Assembly (NCBI GenBank): GCA_028290345.1
Contig: JAQGKB010000356.1
Location: forward strand, 1 to 5,062
DNA: 5,062 nt
Direction of reading: 5' to 3'
Source of the DNA: Hyphomicrobiales bacterium
GTDB taxonomy: Bacteria > Pseudomonadota > Alphaproteobacteria > Rhizobiales > Devosiaceae
Of the stretch, positions 1-5,062 are shown one piece after another; position 1 is the stretch's first letter; each line of letters opens with the position of its first letter. The translations under genes were made by a program, and so were the position numbers. The notes under the pieces are model-generated. The model was not told the DNA's origin, did no database searches, and saw nothing but the letters and a program-made list of their open reading frames with translations.

Positions 1-978
1 CTGCCGGCATTGATCGCCGACGGCTACACGTCGTTGAAGATATTCATGACCTATGACGATCTGAAGCTGAACGATCGTGAGATCCTGGACGTGCTGGCGG
101 TGGCCAATGCCAATGGCGGCCTTGTCATGGTGCACGCCGAAGGGCACGACGCGATAAAATTCCTCAGCGAAAAGCTGGAGCGCGAGGGCAAGAATTCGCC
201 CTACTATCACAGCGTATCGCGGCCGGTCACAGTCGAGCGGGAAGCCACGCATCGCGCCATCAGCTTTGCCGAGATCGTCGAGACCCCGATCATGATCGTG
301 CACGTCTCGAACGGGCAAAGCATGGAGGAAATCCGCCGCGCGCAGCAGCGGGGGCTGAAGATCTTTGGGGAGACGTGTCCGCAATATCTGGTGCTGACGG
401 CCGATGATCTCGATCGCTCTGGAAGCGAAGGCAACAAGTTCGTCTGCAGCCCGCCGCCGCGTGACACCGAAAGCCAGCTGGCTTGCTGGCAAGGGCTTGA
501 GCAGGGGGTGTTTGACGTTTTCTCGTCCGATCACTGCCCGTTCCGCTATGACGATCAGGGCAAACTCATCGCCAAGGGCCTGAAAAACTTCCGCCACGTG
601 CCCAACGGCATTCCCGGGATTGCCACGCGCATGCCGATCCTGTTTTCGGAGGGGGTGGTGAAGGGGCGGATCGATCTCAACCGTTTCGTGGCGCTCACCT
701 CGACCAACCACGCCAAGCGTTACGGCCTTTACCCGCGCAAGGGCACCATCGCCGTCGGAGCCGATGCCGATATCGTGCTGTGGGACGCCAAGCGCGAAGT
801 CACCATCACCCATTCCTTGCTCCAGGACGGCTGTGACTACACGCCGTACGAAGGCATGAGCGTGACCGGCTGGCCGGTGCGGACAATACTGCGGGGCCAG
901 ACCGTCGTCCGGGATGGCGAGATCGTCGCGCCGGTGGGCGTCGGCTCGGAAGTCACCCGGGCCTTAGCAGCAGCGTAA
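1..978 (+). CDS. hydA: Dihydropyrimidinase / D-hydantoinase, 3' part (5' end outside window)
   Basis: This is a cyclic-amide hydrolase of the amidohydrolase superfamily. Family members open the ring of dihydrouracil, dihydrothymine or hydantoins to give N-carbamoyl amino acids, in the cytoplasm. The frame is open from base 1 (Leu-Pro-Ala before the TTG at 10), so 325 residues are visible of the usual 460-490. The N-terminal part with the metal-binding HxH motif is missing. Counting from the TTG at 10, visible active-site signatures are TSLKIFMTY (Lys10, expected carboxylated metal bridge; Tyr15, expected transition-state tyrosine), VHAEGH (His42), VHVSNG (His98), CSPPPRD (Ser147, substrate contact), SSDHCPF (Asp174, catalytic) and PNGIPG (Asn199). 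The spacing between them fits known hydantoinases. The C-terminal KGTIAVGADADIVLWD segment is the amidohydrolase beta-sandwich. Asn-His-Ala occurs where relatives usually have Asn-Pro-Ala. No neighbouring pyrimidine-pathway gene is visible, so the physiological substrate is unresolved. The family call is firm; the gene symbol is conventional (also called dht). Confidence 0.95.
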   Translation: MPALIADGYTSLKIFMTYDDLKLNDREILDVLAVANANGGLVMVHAEGHDAIKFLSEKLEREGKNSPYYHSVSRPVTVEREATHRAISFAEIVETPIMIVHVSNGQSMEEIRRAQQRGLKIFGETCPQYLVLTADDLDRSGSEGNKFVCSPPPRDTESQLACWQGLEQGVFDVFSSDHCPFRYDDQGKLIAKGLKNFRHVPNGIPGIATRMPILFSEGVVKGRIDLNRFVALTSTNHAKRYGLYPRKGTIAVGADADIVLWDAKREVTITHSLLQDGCDYTPYEGMSVTGWPVRTILRGQTVVRDGEIVAPVGVGSEVTRALAAA

Positions 979-998
979 TCCACGCCGGTCTGACTTTG

Positions 999-1037
999 AG
1001 GAGGCGGTAGCTAGCTATCGCCTCCTTTGGCGTTTTT
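999..1037 (+). terminator. Probable intrinsic terminator after the dihydropyrimidinase gene
   Basis: Bases 999-1012 pair with 1013-1026 as a self-complementary palindrome, broken only by one G:T pair (1007 with 1018). Because the centre (AGCTAGCT) must form the loop, the usable stem is about 12 bp, and its outer half is very GC-rich. The stem is followed by TTTGGCG and then five T (1033-1037). The T-run is short and offset from the stem by six bases, so termination may be imperfect. The position, 20 bases after the stop codon and ahead of a functionally unrelated gene, supports the call. Confidence 0.75.
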
Positions 1038-1134
1038 GGGCCCCGCCCGATGCTCTCTTGCCCTCGCGCCCGTCAAGCTTTTCCGACCAAATTTTCGCGC
1101 CCAATCGCCAGGACAGCACATCAAAGATGCGCTT

Positions 1135-1150
1135 TGGACACCTGGTTGCG
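1135..1150 (+). promoter_or_regulatory. Candidate sigma-54 (RpoN) -24/-12 promoter
   Basis: TGG at 1135-1137 and TTGC at 1146-1149 give the GG-N10-GC spacing that defines RpoN promoters. The -12 element is a good TTGC. The -24 element reads TGGACA rather than the preferred TGGCAC, so the match is partial. Transcription would begin near 1160, leaving a leader of about 110 bases before the kinase start. No activator site was recognised upstream, and a chance match is possible. Confidence 0.3.
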
Positions 1151-1195
1151 CTCTATTGTCACCGTTCAGTAAAATTACAGCAAATCTTTAGAGCG
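1149..1195. repeat. Short inverted repeat CGCTCTA / TAGAGCG upstream of the kinase gene
   Basis: CGCTCTA at 1149-1155 is the exact reverse complement of TAGAGCG at 1189-1195, with 33 bases between the arms. It starts at the last base of the TTGC in the candidate -12 element. The arms are only 7 bp, so this could be a regulator-binding pair, a weak hairpin in the leader, a fragment of a dispersed intergenic repeat, or chance. No known operator is recognised. Confidence 0.3.
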
Positions 1196-1260
1196 AATCA
1201 AAAGTTTTAACAGTAGAAATGGCGGATGACGGCAATCTCTACAGAATTTTGCTCCTGATT

Positions 1261-1265
1261 GGGGA
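1261..1265 (+). promoter_or_regulatory. Ribosome binding site of the sensor kinase gene, deciding its start
   Basis: GGGGA lies 8 bases before the ATG at 1274, a normal Shine-Dalgarno distance. An in-frame TTG at 1259 would begin inside this site and leave no binding site of its own. The ATG is therefore the preferred start, giving a short cytoplasmic tail before the first membrane helix. Confidence 0.65.
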
Positions 1266-1273
1266 AAATACTT

Positions 1274-4264
1274 ATGGAAACCGCGCCTTCTGCCGAGAAT
1301 GTCTTTATACGGCACGCAACTGTAATTGCGATCGCGACCGTTACCGCACTCACGCTGCTTGCTGGTCTGGTGTTCTGGCAGCAGGCGGAGGCAGGGCACC
1401 GGGCTAATGACTGGGTGGTGCATTCATACGAGGTGCGCGGACATATCCGCTTGCTATTCAGCGGGCTGCGGGATGCGGAGATCGGCCAACGCGACTTTAT
1501 CGCAACCGGCATAGACGGGTACCTGGACCCCTATGAACGGGCCATGCGAGACGTGGCCAACACAAGTCCAGAAAATACTTCATCGGCCCGGCGCGGCTCG
1601 ATCGCGCAGGAAATCGCCATTCTCAGGACGATGACGGCCGACAACCCCACCCAGCAGATCAATCTCGACGAGTTGGAGGTCGTCGTGAAGAAATTGCTCG
1701 ACTACCTCGCGGCTACGATCGAGGCGCGGCGCAGCAAGGATCCCGGTGCGATTGCGGCCGTATTGGACCTGCGGACCGACAGGGAGTTGTTGGATCGAGC
1801 CCGCAACTCGGTGCGCCTCATGGATGCGGAAGAAACCCATCTGCTGACGCTCCGTACAGAATCCGAAGACATCACCTCGCGGCAAACCCAGTGGATGACG
1901 CTGGCTGCCATCGGGGTGTTCTACGCTGGGATCGTGCTCGCGATCTGGCTTTACCAGACAAGCCGGGCCCGCGCCCGCTTGCAGATGATGCGCTACACGC
2001 AAGAGCTGGAAAGGAGCGAAGAAGAGCTCAAGATGCAGCAGGAGGAACTGAAAACCTCCAATGAAGAAATCGAGGCCTCCAATGAGGAACTCGAGGAAAA
2101 GACCCGGGTGCTCGAGGAGCAGAACGCCCAAATCCAGCAGCAGTCCGAGGAACTGACGGAAAGCAAACGGCTGATCGAGGAAAAGGCCACCGAACTGGAG
2201 CGGGCCAGCCGCTACAAATCCGAATTCCTCGCCAACATGTCGCATGAGTTGCGGACGCCGCTCAACAGCCTGCTGATCCTCGCGCGATTGCTGGCGGCCA
2301 ACGAGGATGGCAACCTCACCGCCGAGCAGGTTGAGGAGGCCCATGTCATCCACAATGGGGGGCTGGAATTGCTCGGCCTTATCAATGATATCCTCGATCT
2401 TTCGAAGGTCGAAGCGGGCAAGCTCACGGTCAGCACCGAGGACGTGGCGGTCGAGAACATCGTCGGCCGTCTCCAGCAGCAATTTGCGCCGATTGCCAAG
2501 GAGAGCGGCGTTGCATTTCCGATCAAGGTGGCAGCCGGCCTGCCGTCGGTGCTGCACACGGATACGCAGCGTGTCGAACAGATCCTGAAAAACCTGCTCT
2601 CGAATGCCTTCAAATTCACGCAGCACGGATCGGTGACGCTGGAAGTGCGACGGCCCGATCAGAATGCCGAACTGCAGCGGGCGTCGCTCGACTACAGCGC
2701 CTCCATAGCCTTTTCGGTGATCGACACCGGCATCGGCATCGAGGCCTCGAAGTTCAAGGATATCTTCGAGGCGTTCCAGCAGGAGGATGGCTCGATCGAT
2801 CGCCACTATGGCGGCACCGGCCTGGGGCTCACTATCGCCCGCAAATTCGCCCACATCCTTGGGGGCGAGATTCACGTCAGGAGCCGGAAGGGCGAGGGCA
2901 GCGCCTTCACCCTGGTGCTGCCAGTGGCAATGGATCAGGCCTGGGAGCCAGTGTTTCCGATGCCGGCGGTGTCGGCCAGTGCCGAGAGCGTCCGCACCGA
3001 GCTGAAGACGATGCCCAGGACGTCGGTCACGGAGTTCATCGCTGATGACCGCAACCTTATCGGCGATAAGGACAAGGTGCTGCTGATCATCGAGGATGAT
3101 GCGGGCTTTGCCGCGACGCTGATGAAAATCGGCCGGCGGCGCGGCTACAAATGCCTGGCCGCGGGTGACGGCAAGAGCGGTCTCGTACTCGCGGTGGAGC
3201 AGCCGGTTACCGCGGTCATTCTCGATCTGAAACTGCCCGACATCGACGGGATGCGCGTGCTCGATCACCTCAAGCACGATCTGCGCACGCGTCACATTCC
3301 GGTGCATATCATCAGCGGGCGCGACGACGCAGGCACCGCGACGCCGCTGCGCAAGGGTGCCATTGGGTCCTTGGCAAAGCCGGTGCAGATCGAAGCCCTC
3401 GACGGAGTGTTCAACAAGATCGAGGACCTGCTGGCGTCGAAGGTCAAGCGGGTGCTGGTGGTCGAGGACGACAAGAAGACCCAGGTGGCCATCGAGGCGC
3501 TGCTGAGGAAGAAGGACATTCAGATCACCATCGCCGGCACGGGAACCGAAGGGTTCATGCATGCCAAGGATGCAAAGTTCGATTGCGTCATCCTCGACCT
3601 GCAATTGCCTGACATGACGGGCTTTGAGTGGCTGGAGAGGCTCGAGCGGGAACTCGGTGAGGCTGCGCCGCCGGTGGTCGTCTACACGGCCCGTGACCTC
3701 TCAGAAGACGAAAACCGAAAGCTCAGCCGCTACACCGGCAGCATCGTAGTCAAGGGCGCCAAGTCGCCGGAGCGCCTGCTCGATGAAGTGACGTTGTTCC
3801 TGCACAGCGTGGAGTCGTCGCTTTCCACCGATCAGCAGGAGATCATCCGCATGCAGCACAATCCCGACAAGGTGCTGCAGGGCCGGACCCTCTTGCTGGT
3901 GGACGACGACCTGCGCAACACCTTCGCTCTCTCCAAGCTGCTGAAGAAGCATGGGCTCAATATCGTCATCGCCGACGATGGCCAGATGGCCTTGGACAGG
4001 CTGAAGGAAGACAAATCCATCGAACTCATCATCATGGACATCATGATGCCGATCATGGACGGCTACCAGGCAATGCACGAAATCCGGGCGCAAAATTCGT
4101 TCAACCAGGTGCCAATCATCGCCCTTACCGCACGCGCCATGCCGGAAGAGCAGGAAAAGTGCATGGCGGCGGGCGCAAACGACTATCTCACCAAACCAGT
4201 CGACATCGAACGGCTGCTGACCCTGCTGCGCGTATGGCTGTTCAGGCAGGAGATGGCGGCATGA
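1274..4264 (+). CDS. CHASE3-domain hybrid sensor histidine kinase with three receiver domains
   Basis: This 996-residue inner-membrane sensor should autophosphorylate on His and pass phosphate to Asp. Numbering from the ATG, domains in order are: membrane helix about 15-35; extracytoplasmic CHASE3 about 44-195, with the family signature DAEIGQR at 67-73; membrane helix about 208-227; Glu-rich coiled coil about 241-313; HisKA with SHELRTPLN (His324); HATPase with N-box NLLSNAFKFT (Asn444), DTGIGI (484-489) and GGTGLGLTIARKF (513-525). Three receivers follow: REC1 about 601-718 (Asp651, Ser681, Lys702-Pro), REC2 about 724-843 (Asp775, Thr805, Lys827 without Pro) and REC3 about 872-990 (Asp922, Thr952, Lys974-Pro). 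All catalytic residues are present, so an active kinase is expected. No PAS, GAF, HAMP or Hpt domain is seen; a phosphorelay would need an external Hpt or intramolecular transfer. CHASE3 ligands are generally unknown, so the stimulus cannot be stated. The gene overlaps cheR by four bases. Confidence 0.95.
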   Translation: METAPSAENVFIRHATVIAIATVTALTLLAGLVFWQQAEAGHRANDWVVHSYEVRGHIRLLFSGLRDAEIGQRDFIATGIDGYLDPYERAMRDVANTSPENTSSARRGSIAQEIAILRTMTADNPTQQINLDELEVVVKKLLDYLAATIEARRSKDPGAIAAVLDLRTDRELLDRARNSVRLMDAEETHLLTLRTESEDITSRQTQWMTLAAIGVFYAGIVLAIWLYQTSRARARLQMMRYTQELERSEEELKMQQEELKTSNEEIEASNEELEEKTRVLEEQNAQIQQQSEELTESKRLIEEKATELERASRYKSEFLANMSHELRTPLNSLLILARLLAANEDGNLTAEQVEEAHVIHNGGLELLGLINDILDLSKVEAGKLTVSTEDVAVENIVGRLQQQFAPIAKESGVAFPIKVAAGLPSVLHTDTQRVEQILKNLLSNAFKFTQHGSVTLEVRRPDQNAELQRASLDYSASIAFSVIDTGIGIEASKFKDIFEAFQQEDGSIDRHYGGTGLGLTIARKFAHILGGEIHVRSRKGEGSAFTLVLPVAMDQAWEPVFPMPAVSASAESVRTELKTMPRTSVTEFIADDRNLIGDKDKVLLIIEDDAGFAATLMKIGRRRGYKCLAAGDGKSGLVLAVEQPVTAVILDLKLPDIDGMRVLDHLKHDLRTRHIPVHIISGRDDAGTATPLRKGAIGSLAKPVQIEALDGVFNKIEDLLASKVKRVLVVEDDKKTQVAIEALLRKKDIQITIAGTGTEGFMHAKDAKFDCVILDLQLPDMTGFEWLERLERELGEAAPPVVVYTARDLSEDENRKLSRYTGSIVVKGAKSPERLLDEVTLFLHSVESSLSTDQQEIIRMQHNPDKVLQGRTLLLVDDDLRNTFALSKLLKKHGLNIVIADDGQMALDRLKEDKSIELIIMDIMMPIMDGYQAMHEIRAQNSFNQVPIIALTARAMPEEQEKCMAAGANDYLTKPVDIERLLTLLRVWLFRQEMAA
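2055..2095 (+). repeat. Two-copy 21-base in-frame repeat encoding coiled-coil heptads
   Basis: CCTCCAATGAAGAAATCGAG at 2055-2074 recurs at 2076-2095 with two mismatches, a period of exactly 21 bases or one heptad. It encodes TSNEEIE followed by ASNEELE inside the helical linker between the second membrane helix and the kinase core. The wider linker (residues about 241-313) continues the heptad character with Glu, Leu and Gln runs. This is a signalling helix, and the DNA repeat probably reflects heptad duplication. Confidence 0.8.
4248..4264 (+). promoter_or_regulatory. Ribosome binding site and ATGA stop/start overlap coupling kinase and cheR
   Basis: AGGAG at 4248-4252 lies within the kinase's final codons, 8 bases before the cheR ATG at 4261. 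The kinase stop TGA (4262-4264) overlaps that ATG as ATGA. This geometry is typical of translational coupling and indicates co-transcription with linked expression of the two proteins. Confidence 0.85.
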
Positions 4265-5062
4265 CGCACGTGGTACCGGTTCTGGCAGGACCGGACGTTG
4301 CGGAGGAGGACCTGGCCGACTTGGCTCTGCAAAATGAACGGGAGAAGGTCGAGATCGACCTGCTGCTTGCCGGGATCCAGAAGCGGTATGGGTATGACTT
4401 TGCCCACTATTCCCACGCCTCACTGCTGCGTCGGCTGGACAAGGCACGCTTCCACGCGAAGGTGCTGAGTTTTGCCGAACTGCTCGAGCGTCTGCTCGCG
4501 GATGAACAGTGCTTCGATGAATTCCTGAAATTCATGTCGGTGACCGTGACCGAAATGTTCCGGGACCCGCTGTACCACAAGGCCGTGCGCGAAAAGATCG
4601 TGCCGATCCTCAAGACATTTCCGTTCGTCAAGATCTGGCATGCGGGCTGCGCGACCGGGGAGGAGGTCTATTCCATGGCGCTCCTGCTGCATGAGGAGGG
4701 CTTTCTGGATCGGGCGCGCATCTACGCGACTGATTTCAACAAGAACTCTCTCGGTGTGGCGGAACGGGGCGTCTACCCGATCAGGAGCCTCGAGACCTAT
4801 GCCGCAAACTATCGGGAGTCCGGCGGCACGCGCGATTTTTCCGGCTACTATAGTGACGGTTACGGGCTCGCGAAATTCAAGGATTTCCTCAAAGAGCGCG
4901 TCACGTTTTCCTACCATAATCTCGTCTCGGACGGTGTCTTTGGCGAAATGAACCTGATCTGCTGCCGCAATGTGCTGATCTATTTCGACAAAACCTTGCA
5001 GGACCGCGTTCTGGCAAAATTTGTGGAAAGCCTGCGCCATGGCGGGTTCCTTTGTCTTGGCA
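4261..5062 (+). CDS. cheR: CheR-type protein-glutamate O-methyltransferase, 3' end outside window
   Basis: This is an S-adenosylmethionine-dependent methyltransferase of the CheR family, which methylates glutamate side chains, classically on chemoreceptors. The frame is open from the ATG at 4261 to the window edge, giving 267 residues; the family is usually about 270-300, so only the tail is missing. The N-terminal helical domain (about 30-100) includes YGYDFAHYSHASLLRR and ends in VTVTEMFRD (94-102), the counterpart of the usual TxFFRD. The SAM-binding fold shows HAGCATGEEVYS (127-138, usually AGCSTGEEPYS), ATDFN (156-160) and CRNVLIYFD (235-243). Between the last two lies the beta-subdomain region (about 168-217), whose loop YYSDGYG looks shorter than in E. 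coli CheR. A leader of about 30 residues without recognised domains precedes the N-terminal domain. It overlaps the multi-receiver kinase, and no chemoreceptor is visible, so the substrate may be non-canonical. The family call is firm; the cheR symbol denotes family, not a proven chemotaxis role. Confidence 0.93.
   Translation, partial: MTHVVPVLAGPDVAEEDLADLALQNEREKVEIDLLLAGIQKRYGYDFAHYSHASLLRRLDKARFHAKVLSFAELLERLLADEQCFDEFLKFMSVTVTEMFRDPLYHKAVREKIVPILKTFPFVKIWHAGCATGEEVYSMALLLHEEGFLDRARIYATDFNKNSLGVAERGVYPIRSLETYAANYRESGGTRDFSGYYSDGYGLAKFKDFLKERVTFSYHNLVSDGVFGEMNLICCRNVLIYFDKTLQDRVLAKFVESLRHGGFLCLG

Larger units (their letters stand above)
979..1273. other. Intergenic region between the metabolic gene and the signalling operon
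   Basis: This gap of about 295 bases has no credible gene on either strand. Its left end holds the terminator hairpin. Bases 1040-1130 are a C-rich stretch in which I see nothing specific. From about 1135 the sequence becomes A/T-richer and holds a candidate sigma-54 type element, a short inverted repeat and the kinase ribosome binding site, as expected of a promoter region. Short reading frames crossing the right end, including one starting at ATG 1219, run out of phase into the kinase gene and show no conserved features. Confidence 0.7.

Noticed and set aside
10..12. TTG at 10 as the true start of the dihydropyrimidinase
   Set aside because: The frame is open to base 1, and the family's N-terminal 150 or so residues, including the HxH metal site, must lie upstream. 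It is an internal leucine codon.
1134..1184. Sigma-70 promoter using TTGGAC (1134) or TTGTCA (1156) as -35
   Set aside because: No acceptable -10 hexamer lies 16-18 bases downstream of either.
1259..1273. TTG start giving a 1001-residue kinase
   Set aside because: The TTG overlaps the GGGGA site that serves the ATG at 1274 and has no Shine-Dalgarno sequence of its own at a proper distance.
1219..1407. Small + strand open frame starting at ATG 1219
   Set aside because: It overlaps the kinase start out of phase, lacks a good ribosome binding site, and its second half is the kinase's membrane-helix region read in the wrong frame.
1580..3604. Long antisense open frame of 674 codons opposite the kinase gene
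   Set aside because: It lies wholly opposite a gene with clear kinase and receiver motifs. Its translation is a His/Leu/Arg/Gln/Asp-rich mixture with no domain or membrane pattern. High-GC codon bias commonly leaves such antisense frames open.
3074..4243. Recent tandem duplication of receiver domains
   Set aside because: The three receivers differ strongly in sequence and in their Lys regions, so the array is old or assembled from different sources.
3701..4447. Antisense open frame of 248 codons spanning the kinase-cheR junction
   Set aside because: It crosses the ends of two well-supported genes and shows no family features; it is an artefact of composition.
4420..5040. Antisense open frame of 206 codons opposite cheR
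   Set aside because: It mirrors the CheR coding frame, has no recognisable motif, and the + strand frame carries all the CheR signatures.

Overview
The window looks like high-GC alphaproteobacterial chromosome, most likely Hyphomicrobiales (a rhizobial or Bradyrhizobium-like lineage). This rests on protein style, codon use and spacing only, so the genus is not resolved. All three genes lie on the + strand: the 3' end of a dihydropyrimidinase (D-hydantoinase) gene, a complete hybrid sensor histidine kinase gene, and the first 267 codons of a CheR-type methyltransferase gene that runs off the right edge.

Positions 1-978 hold the C-terminal two thirds of the dihydropyrimidinase, an amidohydrolase of reductive pyrimidine or hydantoin breakdown. 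A near-perfect hairpin followed by a T-run lies just after its stop and probably ends that transcript. The roughly 295-base gap (979-1273) contains this terminator, a candidate sigma-54 type -24/-12 element, a short inverted repeat and the kinase ribosome binding site. The two metabolic and signalling units therefore appear to be transcribed separately.

Positions 1274-4264 encode a 996-residue membrane sensor with this order: transmembrane helix, extracytoplasmic CHASE3 domain, transmembrane helix, long coiled coil, HisKA/HATPase kinase core, and three receiver domains in tandem. Its stop codon overlaps the start of cheR by ATGA, and a good Shine-Dalgarno sequence lies inside the kinase's last codons, so the two proteins are very probably translationally coupled.

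The signalling unit pairs a phosphorelay kinase carrying three receivers with a chemotaxis-type methyltransferase, with no chemoreceptor, CheA or CheW visible. The CheR also seems to lack the loop used by pentapeptide-tethered CheRs. The most interesting idea in the window is that this is a non-canonical sensory module in which methylation and a multi-receiver phosphorelay work together. It probably continues past the right edge, where a CheB-like methylesterase and further kinase would be the natural expectation. Such clusters are known in Proteobacteria, so the arrangement is under-characterised rather than clearly new.
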